A stretch of DNA of 64,000 bases. It comes from Viridothelium virens (Eukaryota > Ascomycota > Dothideomycetes > Trypetheliales > Trypetheliaceae). The stretch's first letter is position 1. Every line of letters begins with the position of its first letter. The stretch is taken from contig ML991828.1 of the NCBI GenBank assembly GCA_010094025.1, positions 62,001 to 126,000 on the forward strand, given 5' to 3'. The notes below the pieces were generated by a model. The model saw nothing but the letters and a program-made list of their open reading frames with translations. It did not search any database and was not told the DNA's origin. Position numbers and translations under genes: made by a program. Shown piece by piece: positions 54,252 to 64,000 of the stretch.

Positions 54252-56364
54252 CCATGTATAAACGACATTTTCTTTTTTTCCTTTCGTAATCTCTGCATGA
54301 CCAAGAGCAAACAACTAGACTCTGGAAAGGAGCAGTCATTTATTCTTGGTCTGAGGTCATCTTTTCCAATTATAGATAAGGGCTGCACGGCACCCGCTGC
54401 CAAGTAGCAAGCATACTCTTGGCGTTTCTATTTGCAGGGGCAGAGCGTTCATCTTGGTATTACTACGTTTGTCTTACTTGGGCTCTTTGGACCCTCATAT
54501 TCATCGTTTTGAGATACCTTTGGACTTCGCTACCCAGTAAAGTTCGATGTACTTTACATGCTCACATCGGCATTGTATTATAGATCAGTTACAGATCTAG
54601 CCGCAAATAAATACGAAACCAGATCTTGAGGGTGTCATCGTTGATGGATTGTGACAATTACTGACGCGAAACTTCAGAGAAGCTGGAGTCTTGCTGTGCA
54701 TGCGTAGCTTATTGTATCCGACTTTTACTGGAGGACAACCGCAAGCGTGTGGACAGAACGGATCCACCGAGTGTCGAGTAGATTAACGAGCGACGAGTTC
54801 CTACATACCGGCCAAAAGAAAGCTGATCGGATCACTATTGACGCCTCCACCATATTCTCATAATCGGCCTTGATATCGGAGAGCGGGAGCTCTTATCGGT
54901 TGTGTGGGACGCTGAACAGCCTATGAGACCTTGAGTCCGCTGGTTTTGAATGGGCTGCAGGGTGGAGCAGCACATATCCACCCAGAGATTTAGTTGAGCC
55001 GGCCAAATAAAGGTCCAGGATGGAATCCCCGACCAAAGCACGAATGATAGTATTCCCAATACTCTATAAGGAATGACCCGTCTTAGAAAATCAATGGCAA
55101 AATCGAGAGGCAAAGCCAGCAAATTGCAATCTCTAGCATTGATACTGGCGTGACTGGGTAGACTCGGTTCAAGCGGCTCGCTGCGAATCATGGACGACGT
55201 CGCACAGTCTGCTCATCATCATCGGCAAGGATCAGCGCAGAGAGTGGAGGAGGGAGAATCATCCCCCCCTGTCAGAGACGATAATGGAATGATCAGTGGC
55301 CATGGCAATTTCGAAGCTTAGCATGAATTGTACATTGAGCGAATGATCTGGTCAGAATATTGGATGACGCTGCTCGCTTGCTGTCATGCCTGACCCGCCT
55401 GTCGTACCCGTTGCTTGCAGTCTGCAGACTGGGAAGGTATGTGGGGTTCAAAGTCTTGGCGCCGCGTGTGCCTTTTCTTTTTTATGAGCCTGTTACAAGA
55501 CCATGTCCTAGTGGTGTACCCCCCGGTTGCAAACCGAACCACCTCTTCTCCTTCATGCGTTGCGACACCAGCAACGTAGTAAGTAGGCGCTTCCACGCCA
55601 GCTGGACGCGAAGACCTTAGCGGAGTCGTAAGAGTTGCTCGCAAGTCGGCTACACAAAGTAGAAAGAATAGAGTTTTCAGCTTAGTAACTTCTGTGACCC
55701 AGGTACGGAGTACGCAGGCGTCCAGTCACTGGGAGAGCCGATCTCAGGGCACCGGGGGCACCGGGGAACAGAACCGGTCGTGGCACAGTGGCTTGAGCTT
55801 TCGCCAAGAACCGGGTGTCGGGGCAGTGGGGCAACGCAATCGCGGCTGCTAATTTTTAAAGTGCTTTGGTGGTGGCCACGCTCACGCATGCCAAGACTCC
55901 CAGTGCCATTGTACGTTCCACCGTATGGCCACACCTACGAGCTGGAAGCGTGTACCTAAATGGCTCCCTTAGTCTTGGTCACTACCGTTGGGATGTCAAA
56001 ACGTCTAATCAAACCAACCTGACCTCATACTTCTCCCGCCGCCCTCCCTTTACTGTATTATTTACAGGTGGTCGTTTTGCTCGCAAATCTGCATAGAGCA
56101 ACCACCAACAGTACCCAACTCACTCATTTTGTCATTATCGTGGAATTTCTGGACGTCAAACTGGCTTTAATATCAAGACGTCAACCTCGGTGCATCCTCA
56201 CCCGCTCACCCAAAAGTGTAGCTGCAAGATTCAACCTGGCGGCCGTGGCTCAGGCTACTCCAATCTGCAGCGCACTCGCCTAAACTCACTAGACGCGCCT
56301 GCTACTGGATTCGCCTTCCCTATCGCCTTCCCCTCGCTCATCTCATCTCTCCTCCAAAAGTACC
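54252..56364. other. 2.1-kb intergenic region
   Basis: Left end is the arylsulfotransferase 3' UTR. From about 56000 a CT-rich leader runs to the MFS start. A minus-strand frame with ATG at 55191 (118 residues, one hydrophobic patch) has no family resemblance and was not accepted. No repeats or RNA genes recognised. Confidence 0.4.
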
Positions 56365-58618
56365 ATGGGCTACCACACCCGCAGCGTCTCCGGATCCCAG
56401 TACTTCGACGAAGATCACCGCGTCAGCCTATCCGCCCGCTCCCCTCACCTCCCCCAATCCTCCACCTTCAACTTCTCTCCCGTCGACGAAGAGCGCTCCG
56501 CCTTCCCACCCGCATCTCCCTCCTCCTTCTCTCCCTCCTCCACATCCACCCGCTCAGCCGCCAGTCCCCTCGCGCCAGGCACGCTCGCCATGGAGCGGTC
56601 GGGTGGCGGCCGGCGGTACAGCAGCGCGGCGGAGGCGCAGGCGTCCTGGCTGGGCATGCCGAACAAGGACCAGCTCGCCATCCTCATGCTGTCCCGCATC
56701 GTCGACTTCTTCCAGCAGGCCAGCATCCAGACGTACATGGTGCACCAGCTCAAGAGCTTCGACGCCTCGCTCCCGGACTCCACCATCAGTCACCAGGCGG
56801 GCGTGCTGCAGGGCGCCTTCACGGCCGCCCAGATCGTCACGTCGGTCCTGTGGGGCAGGACGGCGGATTCGGCGTGGAGTGGGCGGAAGATGGTGTTGTT
56901 GATTGGGCTGGTGGGGACGGGTATTTCGTGTGTGGGTGTGGGCTTCTCGACTTCGTTTGCGCAGGCGACGTGGTGGCGGATGGTGGGCGGTGGGATTAAT
57001 GGCACGGTGGGCGCGGCGAGAACGATGCTCGCGGAGAGTGTGCCGAAGCAGTATCATTCGAGGGCGTTTTTGTTGTTGCCATTGGCGTTCAATATTGCGA
57101 ATATGATCGGGCCTGGTATGTGCAAAGGAAGAGCTTGACATACGGATTGAAGAGGGAAGCTAACGAGTCTAATAGTTCTGGGGAGTATGCTGGTCGATCC
57201 AGTCAGCTCTTTTCCCAAATTTTTCGGACCCCACTCGGTTTTTGGGGGGCCAGACGGTGTGGAATGGATGGCGAGGCATCCGTATGCACTTACGAATCTG
57301 ATGAGCGCCATGTTACAATTCATCTGCGCGGGGTTTGTTTTCTTATACCTACGGGAGACGCTCATATCACGGGTTTCTTCGAAGCAGCCGGCTCTTCGAG
57401 ATGTAATACAAACTTTTGTGCAAAAGTGGACTCGGAAATCAGGTGGAATACTTACGAGGCCGTCAGGAGGAAGAACAAAAAGCGCACGTACCCTGGACAT
57501 TCAATCACAAGGCCTGTTAGAAAATTCGGATGATGATGTGGAATTGCCAGATATGCACGATAAACACCACAATTCTGTTCTCTCACAAGTGAGAAATGAG
57601 AAGCCCGTCCATCGACTACCTTTCAGTCGGATTTGGACTACGAACGTCATCTTCACCCTCCTCTCTACCGCCATATTCGATTTCCACATGGGGTAAGATT
57701 CCCCTCATCCACTTACATTCTCTAAAAACCGAGCTGACCTCTGATTCCCACAGCGCCTTCGCCTCCCTCTGGCTCCTCTTCCTTTCCACCCCACGCACCC
57801 TCCACTCCTCCGATCCGGACTTCATCCCCGCCCCCGTCGACGACGTCGACGTCGACTTCTCCAACCTCGGCCAGATGGAGGGCGACGACCTCTCCTTCGA
57901 GCCCCCCGAATTCGACCTGTCCCCCGACGGCGCCGACACCCTCCCCCGCAAACTCCTCAAACGAGGAGCCATCCACGGCCACGGCATCATCAAGCGCTCG
58001 CTCGGCCTGGGCGCCTCCTTCTTCCAGCCCCGCAGCGTCGACGATCCGCCCGTCGGCGGCCTCGCGTTTCCTCCTCAAACTATCGGCTTCGCCATGGCCA
58101 GCATCGGCGTCATTGGCGTGCTGCTGCAGTTCCTGCTCTACCCGAAGGTCAACGCCCGCTACGGCCTGATGCGCTGTTTCCGCGCTAGCTTGTTCCTTTT
58201 CCCGCCAGCGTACTTTCTTGCGCCGATGGTCTCGCTGCTGCCTTCGGCGAGCCTCGCGCCGGACCCTGCCAGTGGGTTCTTCATCTGGTTGGGGATTGCG
58301 GCGGTGGTGTTTCTGCAGGTTGCGGCGAGGACGTTTGCTCTGCCCGCGAGTATCATTTTGTTGAATAATAGTAGTCCGCACCCTTCTGTGCTGGGCACGA
58401 TTCATGGGCTCGGCCAGGGGGTGTCGGCGACGTTTCGGACGTTGGGACCCATAGCTGCGGGGTGGTGGTTTGGGGTTGGGCTGGAGAGGGGGAGTGTTGG
58501 GTTTGCCTGGACGATTGTGAGTGCGATTAGTGTGTTTGGATGTGTGGTCAGTTGGTGGGTGAAGAATGGGAATGGGCATGAAATCCTACTTCCTGGAGAG
58601 GATGGGCCTCAGGATTGA
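56365..58618 (+). CDS. Major facilitator superfamily transporter
   Basis: CDS join(56365..57115,57176..57692,57754..58618), 710 residues. Introns of 60 and 61 bp join MIGP to VLGSMLVDP and DFHMG to AFASLWLL. A long Ser/Pro-rich cytoplasmic N terminus (about 100 residues) precedes the first half: QLAILMLSRIVDFFQ, the MFS motif in SVLWGRTADSAWSGRKMVLL, and WWRMVGGGINGTVGAARTMLAE. A large central loop is acidic (NSDDDVELPDM, and DDVDVDF near 57840). The second half includes PPQTIGFAMASIGVIGVLLQ, FIWLGIAAVVFLQV, SIILLNNSSPHPSVLGTIHGLGQG and GPIAAGWWFG. The pattern fits the YCR023C-like and zinc-induced-facilitator-like MFS group; the substrate is not known. Third positions switch from C to G twice, in exon 1 and again in exon 3. 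Confidence 0.92.
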
Positions 58619-61600
58619 GCATTGAACGGGGTTCTTAAGGGGTTCGGCGAAAAGAGAAGGACGGATTCTTCGTATGGATGTGGCCAGCACTATGTTTCTT
58701 CTATGTTACGACCGGTTTTGCATGTGACTACCCTCCTATGCATGCGTGCGAGCTGCATTAGAGATGGAGCAGTCAGGATTTTGTTGTCTTGGGAAATGTA
58801 TCATAGCATTGCATTGCAGCATTTCTGTGTGTATGCATGGCGAGGAGTTCTTGGAGAGGGAACTTGTTTATTCTGTACCAACAGAGAGACTACCATGTAC
58901 AGATATCAATTAGATGGACGAATGCGCATCATCAGATATTACGAATGTTGTTATTTCTTTAGCAGGCACTTGATGTATGGACAGAATATGATACTCCCCC
59001 AGATACTAAGTCGATTAGGAGTCAAAGTGACTTCGCAGATCCTCCCTTATCTCCCCAACACTGGCCCTCGCGAGCCTTATTGGGTGAGATATTTACCCGT
59101 TCATAGGGGAAGGTAGTCAAGAGGCAGTAATACATACATTGCATTGCATTTGCATATTCTATGACAGTTACCAGCATGCAGATCGCCGCGCGACCAGGAT
59201 CCTTAAAAGGTCGTCGTAATCATCCTCATTCTTGGACACATTTGCCCACCGTGCCACGGCACCTTGCTTCCGAGCCGAAATCCCGTCTATCTCCTTTAAT
59301 TTCACCTGCGCGGCCCAGCCTGGAGGAGGTACAGTAGTTATTCGATACTACGTAATTCTATATAGCGAAATATGCGATGCAACGAAAAATTTTCAGGTTC
59401 CTAGCAAATTTGTATGGGAATAACGAATTTATTCGATACTCAGAAGTTCGTTATTTTTGCCCCAAATTTCGCTATATCGAATACAGATCCTTGTGTTTCT
59501 GTTACGATTGGGCCTGTTTTGGAAGCCCGACCCTACCTCTTATGTACTAGTGAGGTACAAGAGTAGGCCTAAAATGTCTAGCGTAGCTCTAATGCAGTCA
59601 GCTGATCTCGGTTACCTCTAGCGCCTGAGACACTAGGCCTAGGTAGGAAACCCTACTAATCACGTGTCAATTCGCTACTACGGATTATTCGCTATTACGT
59701 ACGTAGGGGGCCCGGATTTTTGATACGTTATATCGAATAACTACTGTACGGATCTTTCATACTCTCCATCTTACCTAAGGAGATTGAGAATTCACCCGTG
59801 CTTCGACTCATGTCTAGTGGCTTGAGGCGATGGAAAAAGTTGGCACGGTGGTACGGCAAAACTTGTTTCCATGGTCGGTCAATTGGTTAAGGGGCATTTA
59901 GGAGGCGTGCCGTCTCTAGCGTGGCGTTGCTTGATCGCCTTGACACAGACAGTCTCTAGGTAATCGAATGATAGCTTTAATTCATCTGCCTGACCGGTCT
60001 GTATAGCTCGGCGGCGCAAAGCTTGGACTCTTATCAGGCTTAGACAACAGTCCAATACCAGTGATACCATGCACAAATATTTTCCGCGACAACACTAGAA
60101 AGAGCCATTGAAAATATTATGTGAGGACTCGTGCGATTAGGGCGCAAGATGTGAAGCCGACTGCGAGACGACCACCAACAACTTTGGTGCCTTTGGTCCT
60201 CAATTCTAAGATCTAGAATTAGGTGGCGCATTCATGACTTAGACTAGCGTGGCTGGCCACCATCAACTCACTATTCTCGGCGCCATTTTCATCTTGCTTC
60301 TCAGCACTTGCGCCATGATGCTCTTGGCATTTCCAAACAACAGGGCGACCGTAGCCAAGCACCCAAGCTTCTAGTCTCACACGTCAATCTTCTGGGCACT
60401 GAGGTTGTTTCTTGGCTGGGGGCTACATCTCGTGTCTTCTGCGCAGATGTGTCGGAAGGGGAATAAGGAGTCCAACACTCAGCTCACGCACATGAGAAGT
60501 TCTCGCATTGGGTCGTTCAGTGCGGGCACCATTAGACTCGCTCCTTAAAGATTTCCGCTAACAAGATCCACCTCGGGTGATCTGCGTGCCAAGATAGTTG
60601 AGCTGGACACGTCCCGTATCTGCTTAGCAGAGGTTAGACAGGCTTTGCCCTTCTGAACTTCGTATTCGTTGGATGTCAGGTGTGCGAGATGCAGCATTTG
60701 ATGCTCCTGTTTGACCACTCAAGACGTCGATCTTACATGAAGTTCAAAAGATTATTTGGGACACATCTCTGGGACTTCTAAATAAGTGGGTCTTTGCAGA
60801 TGCCAAGACGTATCTGAAAGGCGTAGTGGGGTGGTGGAGTGCCTACCTGCAAGTAGAGTACGATGCTAGACGAGGAGGATTTTAGAGTGGGGGTCAGAAA
60901 AAGAAGAAGCAGTACAATGAATTCTTAGTCTGGTAAAAAGCGCGACCTGCACTTTCTGAAACAAAAATTGGAACAACGGTGGAAGAAGAAAAACAAGCAT
61001 ACGGAGGAGTTGTCGGTCGATCACGAATCGAAAGACCCGCAATACTCTAATGGGCATTTCAATTCTTCAATTTGAGGTGCTAATGACCGAGCACAAAGCG
61101 AAGTGTACGGTAAGATAGATACACGTCTCGTAGATAAATGATGGCATGTTACCTTGCTCTGTTGCTATGTGAAGTCAAAACATCGGCCACCTCCCCTGCC
61201 ACCACCAAGTCTTGGGACACGTTTTTGCTTGTTTGCATGAACGTAAACCTCCTACCAACCACCAACATGCCCCTTTGCATCAGAAATGGAGTACCAAGAA
61301 TTTCTCCGTCGCCGCGATCTCGGCGTACGAAGGGTTTCGTTCCAGACACTTAGGCACACCAGACTTGGCAATCCAACGAGACTATGCTCAAACCTCCATA
61401 TGTCATCATACAGGTCTCATCTACCATCACCGGAGAAGTGCACCAGTCAACTGACCTGGGACTCTTATAGCATCCAGTGACACCGGATGCGTCGATAATC
61501 GCAAGATTGAGTGTGTGGTAAGAGACGCGCCTAATCAGTGCTACCCTGGTCCGAAATGCCAGCAATACATCCATACACCTATGTTCACTGCTGGAGATAA

Positions 61601-62656
61601 GACCTACAAGACGTAGCACGACTTGTTGGCCTATCAACTGCCAAGAAGTACGACGAAGCGCACTTTTGCTGTCAATTTTAGAATGGTTCGAACTCCGGAG
61701 ATGAGAGCTGAGGACCAAGTGAGACGACCACGGCGACTTCCGGTGAGTGCAAGGCAGTCAAGGCGAATGTAGTTGTGAACAGTGCGAGTGCTCAAGAATC
61801 TGCGGCATGTATACAGTAAGATCTAAGTCCTACAGTCTATCGGTTCGGGGTTCGTCATGTCGCCTGTAATATATCCGGAGTCGGTGGTAAGTGGATGCCT
61901 TGCCCTACGACCACGGTTAGGAATCCAAGCCCGAGTACACCGGAGTCTCAAAAAAAATTTCTCGGGATGAGACATTGGAGCCCACGGACGGGAGAATTCG
62001 GAGAGCTGACGAGGGCACAGAAAGTTTCCTCTTATCCTAGGATCAGGGGAAAACACGACACTGAGTGGTGAAGGCTGAAAACAATGCGAGTTGCCAATGG
62101 GCAATGTATACGTTCGCTACTCTATTGATACTTTCAACTATGGGAACTGCATGGTTCTTTCCGTCATCAGCCACGCAAGCGATGTTTGGTCGGCAAGGGA
62201 AAGGACGCGTAATTCATGTAGACGGAAAGCATCAGCTGCAAGTTTGAACTGGGAGCAGGCCTATCAAAATACCTTCGATGTGTCGTAATGTATGACCATC
62301 TCCTTACAGCTAGGTCCGCAAGTAAGGAACTGTGAAGACCTGATCCATGTCCGAGTTATGAGTTACGTATGCCTCATCACATTAAGACGATTCTTAGGTG
62401 GTTGGCCTGGCAGCTCTTTTGGCTGGCAACTTTCGGACGGCGGCCATAGACGCAACTTCAGAGGTGACATAAGGATACAAGGAGCACTGAATTTGTACTA
62501 TACACAAGTAGTGGCACAATGTATACCATACAGCAGCAAACAGGTTGCTGTCGAGATCTTATTATTTACTGCTTTGTCCACTGTCCCGTTCCTTCCACCT
62601 CCTCCCCATCAATCTTCTTAACTGACTTTCCTGTCAATTGCACCTCCACCACCGCC
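58619..62656. other. 4-kb gene-poor region with one TIR element
   Basis: Besides the TIR element at 59332-59746, no gene is supported. Frames up to 164 codons (58622-59116) overlap the MFS 3' UTR and lack an N-terminal or domain signature. 60240-61080 contains short stretches rich in Lys and Arg codons that could be remnants of an old coding sequence, but no family could be named. The left 60 bp of 62597-62656 is 3' flank of the SLS1-like gene. Confidence 0.4.
59332..59746. mobile_element. Non-autonomous TIR element (MITE), Tc1/mariner-like
   Basis: A 415-bp element with inverted ends: CAGTAGTTATTCGATA at 59332-59347 and its exact complement TATCGAATAACTACTG at 59731-59746, flanked on both sides by TA (59330-59331 and 59747-59748). 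The TA target duplication and CAGT start are typical of the Tc1/mariner/pogo superfamily, and this one is too short to encode a transposase. Inside are related subterminal motifs (TAGCGAAAT, TTCGCTATATCGAATA, TTCGCTATTACG), suggesting a transposase-binding array or a nested structure, and a TAGGCCTA palindrome. The perfect 16-bp ends suggest a fairly recent insertion. The parental element is not in the window. Confidence 0.88.
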
Positions 62657-64000
62657 TCATCTGAGTACCTCAATGCCCTCCTCCCCCTCCGTCTCCTCAT
62701 CACTCCCCCTGAGCAGATCCGCGATAGTCGACCCTTCCCTTTGCCTCCATCTCTCGCGTTCCTTGACTCCTAACCACTCATTCATCCTCTCATTCGTAAC
62801 GTCTGTCACCGTCTTCGCCGCCATCGAAGGATCCGGCTCGAAATCCTCATCGAGTTCGTTTTGATCGGAGCCAGGGTCGTATTTCTGGATCGGTTTGAAG
62901 TAATCTACTGCGCCGGGACGCCAACCCATGGGCTGCGTGTAGACTGATGGGCGCGGATTGGAAGCCAGAGAGGTGAGACGGAGAGCGGAGCGAATGAAGG
63001 AGTGCACATCAGAGTAAGGCAAAGTCGAGCGAGAGGCGACTTCCTCTGGAGCTTCTGTCTTTGTGGTATCTTGTTTAGGCTCCCTGTTCCGGGATCTGAT
63101 GCCGAATTGCGGGGCCACATAGTGATGGAATCCATCGGCTTCGTTGTCTGTGCCTTCACTTTCTTGGTGCTGTCTTTGGCCTGCTTGAAGATAACTCTGT
63201 GGTCTAGCATGACCGATTGCCGAGCTCCGGGAGGACTGCGCTTTACCCGAGGCATGACGTTTTAGCTTCAGATTAACCTCATTGTAACTCCCACCAATTC
63301 GACCACCCTCAACGCCCTTAAATTCCAATAGATTACCGTCGAAGTCGAACGCCATTCCCTGATGCTGTTCTAAAGTAGCAAACATGTAATCTATCATGAC
63401 TGGTTTCGCTCCAATGGCAATGCTATTCTTCTCCTGTTGCACGGGATTTGACGAATTTGGGAGGGGGTGAGGAATTGGTATGCGTAATGAGGGAGGAGCA
63501 CGGAGCTTTGAATTTGCTTCGATGTAACTTCGTCTCAATTCTGAGCAGAACGCAGACACATTTTGGTGATCAAGAAGGTCCTTTGTACCGTGCATCAGCG
63601 ATTTGGTCTCAATCCGCAAGTCTGATCTTTCTGAGGGAAGCAGAACATTCGTAATTGATAGTGTAATTGGAGCACAAATGCTGCGAAGTTCAAGCGAAGC
63701 TGGAGTAACATCAAAGTACAAATGGATTTCAGGATATTCCAGAATTGCGCTAGGTCCTTCCTTAGTGAATGGAGACGGTATGAGTGTTAACTTAAGTTTA
63801 GTCGTCCAAGACTGCCCTTCAAAGTCCAGATGTTTCAAGAATGGCAGTAGTCCAGAAGACTCAGGAGAAAACACCAGGCTTTTGTGAAAGTTAATGCCTC
63901 TTGTTCTCGAACTGATTTGTGTGGCGTTTGTTAGGAAATTTTCACCATCATGGCTGTGAGGATAAATAGCATGTCCAAGCGTCGCAGAAACCCTATGTGT
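62657..64000 (-). CDS. SLS1-like mitochondrial membrane regulator (5' end beyond the window)
   Basis: The frame is open from the right edge to a stop at 62657, giving 447 C-terminal residues; the start lies outside. The first visible residues (THRVSATLGHAIYP) and later segments (FDVTPASLELRSI, LLPSERSDLRIETKSL, MFATLEQHQGMAFDFDGNLL, EGGRIGGSYNEVNLKLK) fit, from memory, the later half of fungal SLS1 (mitochondrial inner-membrane-bound regulator), where an ATLGH/LLPERPTDLRF-type core is common. Yeast Sls1 co-ordinates mitochondrial transcription and translation at the inner membrane. The last 150 residues are acidic and charged (DEDFEPD, GSDEETEGEEG), which is less typical. The identification is by pattern only. 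Confidence 0.5.
   Translation of the reverse strand, partial: THRVSATLGHAIYPHSHDGENFLTNATQISSRTRGINFHKSLVFSPESSGLLPFLKHLDFEGQSWTTKLKLTLIPSPFTKEGPSAILEYPEIHLYFDVTPASLELRSICAPITLSITNVLLPSERSDLRIETKSLMHGTKDLLDHQNVSAFCSELRRSYIEANSKLRAPPSLRIPIPHPLPNSSNPVQQEKNSIAIGAKPVMIDYMFATLEQHQGMAFDFDGNLLEFKGVEGGRIGGSYNEVNLKLKRHASGKAQSSRSSAIGHARPQSYLQAGQRQHQESEGTDNEADGFHHYVAPQFGIRSRNREPKQDTTKTEAPEEVASRSTLPYSDVHSFIRSALRLTSLASNPRPSVYTQPMGWRPGAVDYFKPIQKYDPGSDQNELDEDFEPDPSMAAKTVTDVTNERMNEWLGVKERERWRQREGSTIADLLRGSDEETEGEEGIEVLR

Noticed and set aside
54835-55191. 118-codon minus-strand ATG frame with a hydrophobic patch
   Set aside because: No homology pattern, no promoter cue; too short and isolated to accept.
57722-58579. 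285-codon minus-strand frame opposite MFS exon 3
   Set aside because: It is the mirror of a C-then-G-rich exon; the product is charged low-complexity sequence.
61670-61700. GGTTCGAACTCC, like a tRNA B box
   Set aside because: The flanks do not form a T-stem and no other tRNA arm can be drawn.

Overview
This window is nuclear DNA of a filamentous ascomycete (Pezizomycotina; a dothideomycete-like fungus is plausible, but I cannot fix the class). The evidence is the gene set (TEF1, EFR3, vacuolar protease PFF1, SEA-complex subunit SEA4, SIP3/LAM protein, MCR1, TAD1, EFG1, EFM7, an SLS1-like protein), introns mostly of 41-90 bp with GT..AG ends, tiny leading exons, pyrimidine-rich leaders and no operons. 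No rRNA, tRNA, CRISPR or virus-like element was found.

Layout. 0-25.4 kb is a conserved core: the 3' end of an unknown gene, a P-loop/HAD protein that seems to lack the phosphoribosyltransferase domain expected of its family, PFF1, SIP3-like, EFG1, SEA4, TEF1 and EFR3. Several are membrane or trafficking proteins (PFF1 and SEA4 at the vacuole, SIP3-like and EFR3 at plasma-membrane contact sites), though nothing in the sequence ties their regulation together. 25.4-34.8 kb is accessory: two unrelated multi-pass membrane proteins without a recognisable family, a decayed ankyrin-repeat stretch in frame with the second of them, small inverted repeats and a candidate cysteine-rich protein. 34.8-47.9 kb returns to conserved genes: a GT8 glycosyltransferase, a small secreted protein, MCR1, TAD1 divergent from an NT-C2 protein, an HBN1/FRM2-type nitroreductase and the methyltransferase EFM7. 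50.4-58.6 kb holds three plus-strand genes: a PAPS-type sulfotransferase-like protein, a membrane-anchored arylsulfotransferase-like protein and a large MFS transporter. 58.6-62.6 kb is gene-poor and carries a 415-bp TIR element with TA target duplications. An SLS1-like gene runs off the right edge.

Most notable: (1) in many genes the sense strand swings from C-rich to G-rich within one exon, a switch of synonymous codons that domains and introns do not explain; (2) a ~77-bp degenerate tandem repeat overlaps the 5' end of the truncated P-loop/HAD gene; (3) a membrane protein and an ankyrin domain share a reading frame across one stop codon; (4) a sulfotransferase/arylsulfotransferase/MFS neighbourhood. 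Exon boundaries were worked out by hand from GT/AG sites, reading frame and remembered family sequences, and no transcript evidence was available.
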